Shown piece after piece: positions 23,026 to 32,328 of a stretch of DNA of 42,733 nt. Made by a program: the position numbers and the translations under genes. Origin of the DNA: an uncultured Clostridia bacterium (GTDB lineage: Bacteria; Bacillota; Clostridia; Oscillospirales; Acutalibacteraceae); assembly GCA_947369085.1 (NCBI GenBank), contig CANBJR010000017.1:1-42733 (forward strand), in the 5' to 3' direction. The first letter of the stretch is position 1; every line of letters starts with the position of its first letter. The notes beneath the pieces are model-generated. The model worked only from the letters and a program-made list of their open reading frames with translations, was not told the origin of the DNA and made no database searches.

Positions 23026-23927
23026 TTTACACGGTAACGCTTAATCCGTCAATTGATTATGTCGTAAGGCTTGAGTCACTTGTAAAAGGAATTACAAATC
23101 GCACCGAAAGCGAGGAGTATTACTTCGGAGGTAAGGGAATCAACGTTTCATCTGTGCTTGCAGAACTTGATTTTGAAAGCACAGCTTTGGGTTTCGTTGC
23201 AGGTTTTACAGGAGATGCAATTGAAAAGGGAATAAGAAACGATAAAATTATTACCGACTTTATTAAACTTGAAAAGGGTATTTCAAGAATTAACATAAAG
23301 ATTAAAGCAGATGAGGAAACTGAAATTAATTGTCAGGGACCTCATATTGAAGAAAGCGAGCTTGAAAGACTGCTTAACAAGGTGGATAGAATTAAAGACG
23401 GCGACACACTCGTAGTTGCAGGCAATGTGCCCAATACAATGCCTGATGATGTTTACGAAAGAATTCTTGAAAGAATTAAAGGAAAAAAAGTCAGAATTGT
23501 AGTCGATGCAACAAAAAAACTTTTGCTTAACTCGCTTAAATACAAACCATTTTTAATAAAGCCCAACCGACAGGAACTTTCGGAAATTTTTCAGGTAGAA
23601 ATAAGCTCAGAATCCGATATTGAAAAATATGCAAAAGAGCTTCAAAAAATGGGAGCGCAAAATGCTCTTATTTCACTTGGAGGGGACGGTGCAATGCTTA
23701 TCGACGAGTTCGGCGAAAAGCACAAACAGGGTGTTTTAAAAGAAAAGGTTATAAACACAGTAGGTTCGGGTGACTCAATGGTAGCAGGCTTTATCGCAGG
23801 ATATGAGAAAGAGCACAGCTATCCTTATGCACTTAAATTAGGCAGTGCCTGCGGAAATGCAACGGCATTTTTAAGCGGACTTGCCACAAAAGAAAAAATA
23901 AATGACTTGCTTGCAAAATTTAATTAA
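23022..23927 (+). CDS. fruK: 1-phosphofructokinase
   Basis: 301-aa PfkB-family kinase that turns fructose-1-phosphate from the PTS into fructose-1,6-bisphosphate. The family signatures are clear: TVTLNPSIDYVV, GGKGINVSSVLAEL, KPNRQELSEIF and NTVGSGDSMVAGF, which holds the catalytic Asp. It overlaps the regulator gene by 4 bases and is followed 15 bases later by the permease. Confidence 0.95.
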   Translation: MIYTVTLNPSIDYVVRLESLVKGITNRTESEEYYFGGKGINVSSVLAELDFESTALGFVAGFTGDAIEKGIRNDKIITDFIKLEKGISRINIKIKADEETEINCQGPHIEESELERLLNKVDRIKDGDTLVVAGNVPNTMPDDVYERILERIKGKKVRIVVDATKKLLLNSLKYKPFLIKPNRQELSEIFQVEISSESDIEKYAKELQKMGAQNALISLGGDGAMLIDEFGEKHKQGVLKEKVINTVGSGDSMVAGFIAGYEKEHSYPYALKLGSACGNATAFLSGLATKEKINDLLAKFN

Positions 23928-23942
23928 AAAGGAGAGAAATTT

Positions 23943-25913
23943 ATGCGCATTACCGATTTATTGAAAAAGAACGGAATTGCTCTTAACTTGAATGTATCCG
24001 ATAAGAGCGCGGCAATCAACGAGCTCGTCTCGCTTCATGAAAAATGCGGAAATCTTAAAGATACAGTTGCATTCAAAGAAGGTATTCTCAAGAGAGAGGA
24101 ATTGGGAACAACAGCAGTAGGAATGGAAGTTGCTATTCCTCATGCAAAGAGCGAGGCAGTTAAGGCGCCTGCTCTTACCGCAATTACAGTTCCAAACGGC
24201 GTTGATTATGGCGCAGCAGATCAAAAGCCCTGTAAGCTTATCTTTATGATAGCCGCAACAACAGACGGTGACGTTCATCTTGAAGTGCTTGCAAGACTTA
24301 TGCAGTTGCTTATGGACGAGGAATTCACTGCAAAGCTAAAGACGGCCAAAACAGCCGACGAGTTCCTGTCGATTATTGATGCAAAAGAAACAGAGAAATT
24401 TCCCGAAGAGGCAAAATCTTCTGTAGTTCCTGCAAAAAAAGGCTACAGAGTTCTTGCGGTAACAGCTTGTCCGACAGGTATTGCTCACACTTATATGGCT
24501 GCCGAAGCGCTTGTTAAAGCCGGCGAGAAGATGGGCATTACGGTTAAGGTAGAAACAAACGGTTCAGGCGGTACAAAAAATGTACTCACAGCCGAAGAAA
24601 TTTCAAACTGCGACGGTATTATAATAGCCGCCGACAAGAGTGTTGAGATGGCTCGCTTTGACGGCAAGCAGTTATATTCAACAAAGGTTTCCGATGGCAT
24701 CAACAAGCCCGAAGAACTTATAAAAAAGATTATCGATGGTCAGGCTTCTGTTTATCATGCAGACCATAAAGAAAAGGCTGAATCGCAGAGCGGCGGTAAT
24801 GACAGCATAGGACGTCAGCTTTACAAGCATCTTATGAATGGCGTATCGCATATGCTTCCGTTTGTAGTTGCAGGCGGTATCTTCATTGCAATTGCATTCC
24901 TTATTGACACAGCCAGCGGTGTTCAGGCGGCAGGTAACTCAGCTTTCGGCACAGTAAATCCCGTAGCTGCATGGTTTAAGACAATCGGCGGATATGCTTT
25001 CAACTTTATGCTCCCGATTCTTGCAGGCTTTATTGCGAGGTCAATCGCAGACCGCCCGGGACTTCTTGTCGGATTTGTAGGCGGATTCCTCGCGTCTAAC
25101 GGCGCAACATTTGCTGATCCCGGCGCTGCTTCGGCAATTCCTTCCGGCTTCCTCGGCGCACTCTTTGCAGGTTTTGCAGGCGGTTACTTAATGCTCGCAA
25201 TCGAAAAGCTCTGTGACAAGCTTCCTGACGCACTTGAAGGTATCAAACCCGTACTTATTTATCCTCTCGCAGGACTTGGTATGGTAGGCATTATGATGTG
25301 CGCAATTAACCCGATTATGGGCATTGTAAACAACGGTCTTAACAGCGGTCTTACATGGCTCAGCGTAAATAATCTTGGTATTCTTCTCGGATGTATCCTC
25401 GGTGCAATGATGTCAATTGATATGGGTGGTCCGTTCAATAAAGCGGCTTATGTGTTCGGTACAGGTATGCTTACTACAGCGGCAGCAACAACTGATGTTG
25501 CAGTTCAGAACGTATGCTATCAGGTAATGGCTTCCGTAATGATTGGCGGTATGGTGCCTCCTCTTGCAATCGCTCTATCAACAACATTTTTCAAAAACAG
25601 ATGGACAGCAGAGGAAAGAAAGAACGGTGTAGTAAACTATGTAATGGGACTTTCGTTCATTACTGAGGGCGCAATTCCTTACGCAGCGTCATCACCTTTA
25701 AAGGTTATTCCCTCCTGTGCAGTTGGTGCAGCAGTAGCAGGCGGACTTTCATGGCTGTTTGGCTGCACGCTTATGGCTCCTCACGGCGGTGTTTTCGTAG
25801 TGGCAACAATCGGTAATCCTCTTTTGTACCTCCTTGCACTTGCAATCGGTTCTGTAGTAGGTATGATTCTTCTTACAATTATGAAAAGACCCATTGACTC
25901 TGTGAAGAAATAA
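23943..25913 (+). CDS. fruA: PTS fructose permease IIABC
   Basis: 656-aa fused fructose transporter. IIA domain (about 1-150) with phosphorylated His67 in AIPHAKS; IIB domain (about 168-265) with Cys176 in TACPTGIAHTYMAAEAL; IIC membrane domain (about 290-650) with GVSHMLPFVVAGGIFIAIAF, eight to ten hydrophobic segments and FITEGAIPYAASSP. It imports fructose and phosphorylates it at C1. GGAG precedes ATG 23943. The A-B-C order is the usual Firmicutes FruA arrangement. Confidence 0.96.
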   Translation: MRITDLLKKNGIALNLNVSDKSAAINELVSLHEKCGNLKDTVAFKEGILKREELGTTAVGMEVAIPHAKSEAVKAPALTAITVPNGVDYGAADQKPCKLIFMIAATTDGDVHLEVLARLMQLLMDEEFTAKLKTAKTADEFLSIIDAKETEKFPEEAKSSVVPAKKGYRVLAVTACPTGIAHTYMAAEALVKAGEKMGITVKVETNGSGGTKNVLTAEEISNCDGIIIAADKSVEMARFDGKQLYSTKVSDGINKPEELIKKIIDGQASVYHADHKEKAESQSGGNDSIGRQLYKHLMNGVSHMLPFVVAGGIFIAIAFLIDTASGVQAAGNSAFGTVNPVAAWFKTIGGYAFNFMLPILAGFIARSIADRPGLLVGFVGGFLASNGATFADPGAASAIPSGFLGALFAGFAGGYLMLAIEKLCDKLPDALEGIKPVLIYPLAGLGMVGIMMCAINPIMGIVNNGLNSGLTWLSVNNLGILLGCILGAMMSIDMGGPFNKAAYVFGTGMLTTAAATTDVAVQNVCYQVMASVMIGGMVPPLAIALSTTFFKNRWTAEERKNGVVNYVMGLSFITEGAIPYAASSPLKVIPSCAVGAAVAGGLSWLFGCTLMAPHGGVFVVATIGNPLLYLLALAIGSVVGMILLTIMKRPIDSVKK

Positions 25914-25945
25914 GAACATAATATAAATAACATATAAAAATACAA

Positions 25946-25983
25946 TGCATTTTGCAGTTTGTTTGTGCACTCTGCAAAATGCA
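25946..25983 (+). promoter_or_regulatory. Perfect 12-bp hairpin between fruA and ptsH
   Basis: TGCATTTTGCAG (25946-25957) pairs with CTGCAAAATGCA (25972-25983) around a 14-base loop. No T-run follows, so it is more likely an mRNA processing or stability element or a partial attenuator than a terminator. It would sit 26 bases before the HPr start codon. Confidence 0.5.
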
Positions 25984-26008
25984 GCAGAATATAAAAGGAG
26001 AAATTATT

Positions 26009-26272
26009 ATGGTATCAAAACAACTTACTCTTACAAATGCTCAGGGTTTTCATATGCGTCCGGCTTCTGTTTTTTCAACAGCAATGGGCAAATATTCCTG
26101 TGACGTTACAATCAAATTCAACGGCAGCGACTACAACGCAAAAAGCCTTTTAAATATTATTGCCGCCTGCATTAAGTGCGGCAGCGAAATTGAAGTAGTT
26201 TGCAGCGGCTCTGACGAAAACGAGGCTTTAGCAGAGGCAATTCAGTTAATAGAAAGCGGACTCGGCGAATAA
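26009..26272 (+). CDS. ptsH: Phosphocarrier protein HPr
   Basis: 87-aa HPr. His15 (in GFHMRPAS), which receives phosphate from Enzyme I, and Ser46 (in AKSLLNI), the HPr kinase site of Gram-positives, are at the canonical positions. ATG 26009 has AAAGGAG 8 bases upstream; the longer frame from 25952 runs through the hairpin and is rejected. Met16 in place of the usual Ala in HARPAS is a minor variation. Ser46 suggests a role in carbon catabolite control as well as in transport. Confidence 0.95.
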   Translation: MVSKQLTLTNAQGFHMRPASVFSTAMGKYSCDVTIKFNGSDYNAKSLLNIIAACIKCGSEIEVVCSGSDENEALAEAIQLIESGLGE

Positions 26273-26306
26273 TCAAGCTAAATCCGCATTAATCGAGGTG
26301 ACAGAT

Positions 26307-28004
26307 ATGTTAAACGGAATTCCTGCATCAGACGGAATCGGAATAGGAAATGTTCTCATAATTGAGGAACATTCACTTGAATACACTCCAAAAACAGTGG
26401 AAAATCCTGACGCTGAGTCACAACGCTTCAGAAACGCCGTTGATGAGTTTTGCAAAAATACTCTTGAGCAGGCTAATAATTTAAGAAAATCAACAGGCGA
26501 CAAAGAGGCTGAAATTCTCGAAGGTCATATTGCCATAATCAAAGACCCGTATCTTTGCGGCGAGATTGAAAAGCAGATTAGCGACGGACAGTGTGCAGAG
26601 TCGGCTTTGGAGTATATGTGCGATATGTTTATTTCAATGTTTTCTGCCGCAGACGACGAGCTTACAAAACAGCGTGCTGCTGATGTGCGTGATATAAAAA
26701 CAGGTGTGCTCAGTATTCTTCTCGGTGTGCAGGAGGTTAATATTAACTTAGCGCCTTCGGATACTGTGCTTGTTGCCAAGGAACTTACTCCGTCAATGAC
26801 GGCGGGAATCAACAAGGATAACATAGTTGGAATTATCACCGAAACAGGAGGAAAAACATCACATTCTGCGATTCTGGCAAGAGCCCTTGAAATTCCTGCT
26901 GTGCTGAGTGTTGAAAATGCAGTTTCATTGCTTAGCGCCGGTCAGCAGGTTGTCGTTGACGGTATGGAAGGAATTGTAATTAACTCTCCCGATGAAGCTC
27001 AGCTTGAAAGTTACGAACAAAAGCGCAGTGCGTTCCTTACCGAGCGCAGAGAGCTTGAAAACTACAGAGGAAGAAAAACTGTGTCTGCAAGCGGCGAAGA
27101 ATATGAACTGTTTTGTAACATAGGAAAGCCTGATGACGCCATAAAAGCTGTTGAGTCAGACGGAGAGGGAGTAGGACTATTCAGAACAGAATTTTTATTT
27201 ATGGATAGAAATTCAATTCCTACGGAGGATGAGCAGTTTGAAGCATATAAAAAAGCCGCTCTTATCCTCAAAAAACCTCTTATTATAAGAACTCTTGACA
27301 TTGGCGGCGATAAGGACTTGCCGTATCTTGGACTTGCAAAGGAAGAAAATCCGTTTATGGGTTTTAGAGCAATCAGATATTGCCTTAAAAACCGTGATTT
27401 GTTTAAAACTCAGCTCAGAGCCATTCTGCGTGCAAGCGCATTCGGTGATGTTAAAATAATGTTACCGCTCATTACTACGGTTGATGAGCTGCGAGAGGGC
27501 AAAGCGCTTGTTGAGGAGATTAAGTCAGAACTTCGTGAAAAAGAAATAAAATTCAATGAAAATATACAGGTCGGTGTGATGGTGGAAACCTCATCAGCCG
27601 CAGTGATTGCTGATTTACTTGCAAAGGAAGCAGACTTTTTCAGTATCGGCACAAATGACCTCACAGGCTATACAATGGCTTGCGACAGAGGCAACAGCGA
27701 TGTATCGTACCTTTATTCGGCACTCCAACCAAGTGTTCTGCGATTGATTAAGCACATTATCGAGTGCGGTATTAAGAACGGCATATCTGTAGGAATGTGC
27801 GGCGAAGCGGCGGCAAATCAAATGATGATACCGCTTTTGATTTCTTTTGGTTTGACGGAATTCAGCGTATCTGTTCCGTCTGTACTTAAAGTAAGGAAAA
27901 CAATCTCATTATGGACAAAGCAAGAGGCTGATAAAGTAGCCGAAAAGGTTATGTTGATGTCAAGCGAAAAGGAAATTTTTGATTATCTTAAAACTGTAAT
28001 CTAA
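26307..28004 (+). CDS. ptsI: PTS Enzyme I (phosphoenolpyruvate-protein phosphotransferase)
   Basis: 565-aa Enzyme I that takes phosphate from PEP and passes it to HPr. Domains: HPr-binding helical region (about 25-140), phospho-His domain with His186 in GGKTSHSAILAR, PEP-binding barrel (about 250-540) with GVGLFRTEFLF, RTLDIGGDKDLPYL, SIGTNDLTGYTMA and the catalytic Cys in GMCGEAA. ATG 26307 is preferred over GTG 26298 because GAGGTG (26295-26300) gives the right spacing. It ends the operon before a strong terminator. Confidence 0.96.
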   Translation: MLNGIPASDGIGIGNVLIIEEHSLEYTPKTVENPDAESQRFRNAVDEFCKNTLEQANNLRKSTGDKEAEILEGHIAIIKDPYLCGEIEKQISDGQCAESALEYMCDMFISMFSAADDELTKQRAADVRDIKTGVLSILLGVQEVNINLAPSDTVLVAKELTPSMTAGINKDNIVGIITETGGKTSHSAILARALEIPAVLSVENAVSLLSAGQQVVVDGMEGIVINSPDEAQLESYEQKRSAFLTERRELENYRGRKTVSASGEEYELFCNIGKPDDAIKAVESDGEGVGLFRTEFLFMDRNSIPTEDEQFEAYKKAALILKKPLIIRTLDIGGDKDLPYLGLAKEENPFMGFRAIRYCLKNRDLFKTQLRAILRASAFGDVKIMLPLITTVDELREGKALVEEIKSELREKEIKFNENIQVGVMVETSSAAVIADLLAKEADFFSIGTNDLTGYTMACDRGNSDVSYLYSALQPSVLRLIKHIIECGIKNGISVGMCGEAAANQMMIPLLISFGLTEFSVSVPSVLKVRKTISLWTKQEADKVAEKVMLMSSEKEIFDYLKTVI

Positions 28005-28040
28005 AGTAATTGACTCATTTTTTATATTATTAAAATGAAT

Positions 28041-28080
28041 CAACCGCTCACGAAGCCTTTTTCGTGAGCGGTTGTTGTTA
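28041..28080. terminator. Bidirectional terminator after ptsI
   Basis: A perfect 14-bp stem (28041-28054 with 28061-28074) around a 6-base loop, followed by T-rich sequence. It lies between ptsI and the convergent HAD gene. Confidence 0.85.
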
Positions 28081-28132
28081 TTTATTAAGTCAATAAATCG
28101 GAAAGAGAATCTAAACCAAAATTTTTCGGCAA

Positions 28133-28699
28133 TTATTTTTTGAATTTCCATTCAGTGATTTTATTTCCGTCTACAATAAATGCTTTTTTTGAAATTTCAG
28201 CTATAGGCGTGTCGCTTAAGCTGTCGGAATAGAATTCGTCAATTTCTCCGTTTTTAAATTTCTCATAAAATCTTCTCACCTTTTCTTCGCCGTGGCAGTT
28301 TATACCGCTGTATTTTCCGCTTTTGCAGTCAACCTTCGAGGCAATAAGGTGTTTTATTCCGAGCTTCTTGCAAATAGGATTAAGCAGAAATTCAGGTGAT
28401 GCAGAAATAATCAGATCATCGTCTTGTTTCTGATTTATGTAAAAGTCTTTGATTTTGCCGCAATTTTTGTCCCAGAATTCTGCAACATCATTTTCAGTAT
28501 TGCACTTTGTCAGAAAACGATACATTGTTTCTTTAAATTCGGTTTTAGTACCTTTTTTAAAAACATAATATTTGCAAAATGCACATAAAAGCGATGGTGT
28601 AAGAAGTAAAATGCTCCTATGCTTTTTCAGACAGAACAGGTAAAAATCTGCCGTGGAGTCGCCGTTATAAATAGTTTTGTCAAAATCGTAAGCGTTCAT
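28133..28699 (-). CDS. HAD-superfamily phosphatase (subfamily IB type)
   Basis: 188-aa haloacid dehalogenase-like hydrolase. Motif I is YDFDKTIYNGDS (Asp5 nucleophile, Asp7), motif II IISAS, motif III a Lys in GEEKVRRF, and motif IV YSDSLSDTP. The helical insertion after motif I (about 20-85) fits the PSP-like IB subfamily, which includes phosphoserine phosphatase-like and CDP-alcohol-related enzymes. The substrate cannot be deduced. It stands alone, convergent to the PTS operon. Confidence 0.87.
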   Translation of the reverse strand: MNAYDFDKTIYNGDSTADFYLFCLKKHRSILLLTPSLLCAFCKYYVFKKGTKTEFKETMYRFLTKCNTENDVAEFWDKNCGKIKDFYINQKQDDDLIISASPEFLLNPICKKLGIKHLIASKVDCKSGKYSGINCHGEEKVRRFYEKFKNGEIDEFYSDSLSDTPIAEISKKAFIVDGNKITEWKFKK

Positions 28700-28807
28700 A
28701 ATTAACTCTTTCTGTTATAATATTATCTAATATAGTTTTTATCATTATAATATTCCTTACAGCATTTTTCAAGCAGCAAAAATTAATTAAAAATAAAGTT
28801 GTTATTA

Positions 28808-28836
28808 TTGAATTTCGCAAGTCTTTATGTTAAAAT
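28808..28836 (+). promoter_or_regulatory. Promoter of the RpiR regulator gene
   Basis: TTGAAT (28808-28813), 17-base spacer, TAAAAT (28831-28836), 38 bases before the start codon. Confidence 0.6.
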
Positions 28837-28874
28837 GAAAAAGTATAGATATACAAAACAAGGAGTATCATAAA

Positions 28875-29768
28875 ATGATAACGCATTTGCTGACAAGAAT
28901 TGATTTGATGATGAATTCCTTTTCAAAAGGACAGAAAAGGATTGCTTTATATATTGAAGAACATTACGACAAGGCTGCGTTTATGACAGCTTCAAAGCTC
29001 GGTGAAACAGTCGGTGTTTCCGAAAGTACTGTGGTACGTTTTGCCTCAGAACTAGGGTATGACGGTTATCCTAAGCTTCAAAAAGCTATGCAGGAGATGA
29101 TAAGAAATAAGCTCACTTCTGTGCAGCGAATTGAAGTAACTTCCGGTCGTATCGGCAACGATAATGTGCTTGACAGTGTTCTTAATCAGGATATTGAAAA
29201 AATTAGAAGAACAATCGAAGAAACTTCGCACGAGGATTTTAGTCGTGCAGTTGATGAAATATGCAAAGCGGAGCGCATTTATATTTTCGGAGTGCGCTCA
29301 ACTGCTGCAATTGCAAGTTTTCTTGCGTATTATTTTGAACTTATCTTTGATAACGTGCGTGTAATTAACACTACCAGCGCAACTACTACTTATGAGCATA
29401 TTTTCAGAATAACAGATAAGGATGTTATGATTGGCGTTTCGTTCCCTCGTTATAGTGCAATGGCTGTTGAAGCTATGGATTTTGCTCGTTCAAGAGGCGC
29501 ACACGCAGTTGCAATTACCGACAGTATGGCTTCGCCTTTAGTGCAGTCTGCTGACTCTGTGCTTATTGCGAGAAGCGATATGGCATCAATCGTTGATTCG
29601 CTTGTTGCACCGCTGAGCCTTATCAATGCCCTGATTGTTGCAACTGTTCTAAAGAAAAAGGATGAGGTTTCAGACACCTTCCGTGAACTCGAAAAGGTGT
29701 GGAACAGAGAGGGCGTATACACCAACCACGATGATGAACAGGATAATAAACCGGAAAATGATAAGTAA
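28875..29768 (+). CDS. MurR/RpiR family transcriptional regulator
   Basis: 297-aa regulator: an N-terminal RpiR helix-turn-helix (about 1-78, with FSKGQKRIALYIEEHYDKAA and VSESTVVRFASELGYDGYP) and a C-terminal SIS sugar-phosphate-binding domain (about 125-260, with RIYIFGVRSTAAIASFLAYYF and GVSFPRYSAMAVEA). It probably senses a phosphosugar; no sugar gene is adjacent, so the ligand is open. Its end overlaps the flavoprotein gene by 11 bases. Confidence 0.92.
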   Translation: MITHLLTRIDLMMNSFSKGQKRIALYIEEHYDKAAFMTASKLGETVGVSESTVVRFASELGYDGYPKLQKAMQEMIRNKLTSVQRIEVTSGRIGNDNVLDSVLNQDIEKIRRTIEETSHEDFSRAVDEICKAERIYIFGVRSTAAIASFLAYYFELIFDNVRVINTTSATTTYEHIFRITDKDVMIGVSFPRYSAMAVEAMDFARSRGAHAVAITDSMASPLVQSADSVLIARSDMASIVDSLVAPLSLINALIVATVLKKKDEVSDTFRELEKVWNREGVYTNHDDEQDNKPENDK

Positions 29769-30996
29769 AAAAGTAGTTGTAATTGGAGCAGGCGCTTCCG
29801 GATTAATTGCATCAGGCTTTGCCGCAGAATACGGTGCAAATGTAACGCTGATTGAAAAAAACAAGCGTGTAGGCAGAAAAATTATGATAACAGGCAAGGG
29901 CAGATGCAACGTAACAAATAATTGCGACGTTCAGGAGTTTATCTGTAATGTACCTGTAAACGGCAGATTTCTTTATTCTGCTCTTAACGGTTTTACTCCG
30001 AATGATGTAATAGATTTTTTTGAACAGCTTGGTTTACAGCTTAAAACCGAAAGGGGAAATAGGGTGTTTCCTTTTTCGGACAAGGCAGTCGATGTTGTTG
30101 ATACCCTGCGCGATTTTGTAATAGACAAAGATTGTAAAATCGTCTGCGATAATGCAGTTTCGCTTATAATTGAGAATAACGAGGTAATCGGTGTAAAGTG
30201 TGAAAATGAAACATATTATGCCGACAGCGTAATAATCTGCTGCGGCGGAAAAAGTTATCCGCTTACAGGCTCAACTGGTGACGGCTACACGCTTGCAAGG
30301 CAGGCTGGTCATACCGTAACCGAACTTAAGCCTTCGCTTGTACCTCTTGAAAGCAAAAATCCCGATTGTAAGTCAATGCAGGGATTGTCCCTAAAAAACG
30401 TTTCGCTTAAAGTTGTTGATAATAAAACGCAAAAAACAGTATATTCGGATTTCGGAGAGATGCTTTTTACCCATTTTGGAATGAGCGGTCCGATGATTTT
30501 GTCTGCAAGCTCGCAAATTCGTGATATTACCGATGGAAAATATACTGCCGTAATTGACCTCAAGCCTGCATTGTCGCCTGAACAGCTTGATAAAAGACTG
30601 CAAAATGATTTTAGGGAAAACTCTAATAAAGATGTTTCAAATTCGTTTTCAAAGCTTTTGCCGAGAAAGATTATAGTTCCGGTTTTAAAGCGATGGGGAG
30701 TGCCGTTCGACAAAAAATGTAATTCCGTTACAAAAGAAGAACGCAGAAAGCTCTGTGAAATTTTGAAGGAATTCACCGTAGAAATAAGCGGCTTTCGCCC
30801 TATTGAAGAGGCTATCATAACATCGGGCGGAGTAAAAGTTTCTGAAATTAACCCCAAAACCATGGAAAGCAAGCTTGTAAAAGGCTTGTATTTTGCCGGA
30901 GAGGTTATCGACTGCGACGCTTATACCGGCGGTTTTAATTTGCAGATTGCCTGGAGTACAGGCAGGCTTGCAGGAATTTCCGCCGCTGAACTTTAA
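29758..30996 (+). CDS. BaiN/HI0933-type NAD(P)/FAD-dependent oxidoreductase
   Basis: 412-aa flavoprotein of the HI0933/YhiN family. The Rossmann dinucleotide motif VVVIGAGASGLIASGFAAEYG is at the N-terminus, followed by KNKRVGRKIMITGKGRCNVTN, ICCGGKSYPLTGSTGDGY and the C-terminal ITSGGVKVSEINPKTMES, GLYFAGEVIDCDAYTGGFN. ATG 29758 is chosen because it gives the normal Rossmann start; the open frame extends upstream into the regulator gene. The family includes BaiN-like enzymes of bile acid metabolism, but most members are housekeeping proteins of unknown substrate, so no bile-acid role is claimed. Confidence 0.92.
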   Translation: MISKKVVVIGAGASGLIASGFAAEYGANVTLIEKNKRVGRKIMITGKGRCNVTNNCDVQEFICNVPVNGRFLYSALNGFTPNDVIDFFEQLGLQLKTERGNRVFPFSDKAVDVVDTLRDFVIDKDCKIVCDNAVSLIIENNEVIGVKCENETYYADSVIICCGGKSYPLTGSTGDGYTLARQAGHTVTELKPSLVPLESKNPDCKSMQGLSLKNVSLKVVDNKTQKTVYSDFGEMLFTHFGMSGPMILSASSQIRDITDGKYTAVIDLKPALSPEQLDKRLQNDFRENSNKDVSNSFSKLLPRKIIVPVLKRWGVPFDKKCNSVTKEERRKLCEILKEFTVEISGFRPIEEAIITSGGVKVSEINPKTMESKLVKGLYFAGEVIDCDAYTGGFNLQIAWSTGRLAGISAAEL

Positions 30997-31027
30997 TTTG
31001 ATTTAATATCTTGAAAGGGTGAAATAA

Positions 31028-31696
31028 ATGTCAGTTGCAATAGCACTTGACGGACCTGCCGGTGCAGGAAAGTCCTCAATTGCCAAAAGAGTTGCAAAAG
31101 CTCTTGACTTTATCTATGTAGATACAGGCGCACTTTACCGCACAATAGGACTTGCGGCAACACGAAAGGGTGTTGACCCGAAACCGTCAGAAGAAGTTGA
31201 AAAGCTTTTAAGCGAAATAACTGTTGACCTTAATTTTAATGATAAGGGGGAGCAGATTGTTTTGCTTGACGGGGAGGACGTTTCAGAATTTATCCGAACT
31301 CCCGAAGCTTCAATGATGGCGTCAAAGATTTCAGCCGTTCCGTCAGTAAGAGCATACCTTTTAGACTTACAGAGAAATATGGCGAAGGCTCACAACGTAA
31401 TTATGGACGGACGTGACATCGGGACAGTTGTTTTACCCGATGCAAAGGTGAAAATCTTCCTTACTGCCTCTCCTGAAGCAAGGTCACAGCGCAGATATAA
31501 GGAACTTTGCGAAAAGGGAATGGACGTTAAATACGAAGATATTTTAAAAGACGTAATTACTCGTGACTATAACGATTCTCACCGAGAAACTGCTCCTCTG
31601 AAACCTGCCGAGGATTGTGTAATGGTGGATACTACAGAGCTTGATTTTGAGCAATCGGTTGAAAAAATTATTTCCGTAATAAAGGAGAATATCTGA
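31028..31696 (+). CDS. cmk: Cytidylate kinase
   Basis: 222-aa CMP kinase: P-loop DGPAGAGKSS at about 8-17, YVDTGALYRTIGL, the central NMP-binding insert, MDGRDIGTVVLPDA and RDYNDSHRETAPLK at the end. It phosphorylates CMP and dCMP. AAAGGG precedes ATG 31028. The stop overlaps the plsC start (TGATG), so the pair is translationally coupled; cmk-plsC-ispH/rpsA is a conserved clostridial arrangement. Confidence 0.96.
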   Translation: MSVAIALDGPAGAGKSSIAKRVAKALDFIYVDTGALYRTIGLAATRKGVDPKPSEEVEKLLSEITVDLNFNDKGEQIVLLDGEDVSEFIRTPEASMMASKISAVPSVRAYLLDLQRNMAKAHNVIMDGRDIGTVVLPDAKVKIFLTASPEARSQRRYKELCEKGMDVKYEDILKDVITRDYNDSHRETAPLKPAEDCVMVDTTELDFEQSVEKIISVIKENI

Positions 31697-32328
31697 TGGC
31701 TCAGTCAAAAGCTCTCTATGCAATCGGCAGGGTGGTCTGCACACCGATTTTTAAGTTGCTTTACAGATACAAGCCGATTAATAATCATACAATTCCCGAA
31801 AAGGGCGGTTTTATTGTTGCAAGCAATCATCTTTCATTTTCCGACCCTGTTTTGCTTGGACTTTGTCAAAAACGCAGACTCTATTTTATGGCTAAATCAG
31901 AGCTTTTCCGCAATAAGGCTTTTGCTGTTTTGATTCGTGCCCTCGGTGCTTTCCCTGTTGAAAGGGGCGCAGGTGATAACAAAGCTATCAAAACAGGCGA
32001 GGACTTGATAAAAGACGGAGAAATTATGACGATTTTTCTTGAGGGTGGACGAACAAAGACCGGCGAGCTTATGCGTCCGAGAAGCGGTTGTGCTCTTGTT
32101 GCACAGCAAATGCAGGTTCCTGTAATTCCTGCCTGTATAACCGTTATTGGCAATCCTAAGCACACCTTTGCAAAGCGTGTAATTCATTTTGGTGAACCTC
32201 TTACTCCCGAACAGCTCGGACTTACTCCGAATGGTGGCAGACGTGAGCTTAAAGACGCTTCAAACCGCATTATGGGTGAAATAAAAAAGATGAGGGAGCA
32301 GGATTTGCGTGAATATAAAAAAGGCTAA
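31696..32328 (+). CDS. plsC: 1-acyl-sn-glycerol-3-phosphate acyltransferase
   Basis: 210-aa lysophosphatidic acid acyltransferase. The catalytic HxxxxD motif is in SNHLSFSDPVLLG, and the substrate motif is FLEGGRTKTGELM, a variant of FPEGTRS. A short hydrophobic N-terminal segment suggests membrane association. It makes phosphatidic acid. Its end overlaps the downstream ispH/rpsA gene by 20 bases. Confidence 0.93.
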   Translation: MAQSKALYAIGRVVCTPIFKLLYRYKPINNHTIPEKGGFIVASNHLSFSDPVLLGLCQKRRLYFMAKSELFRNKAFAVLIRALGAFPVERGAGDNKAIKTGEDLIKDGEIMTIFLEGGRTKTGELMRPRSGCALVAQQMQVPVIPACITVIGNPKHTFAKRVIHFGEPLTPEQLGLTPNGGRRELKDASNRIMGEIKKMREQDLREYKKG

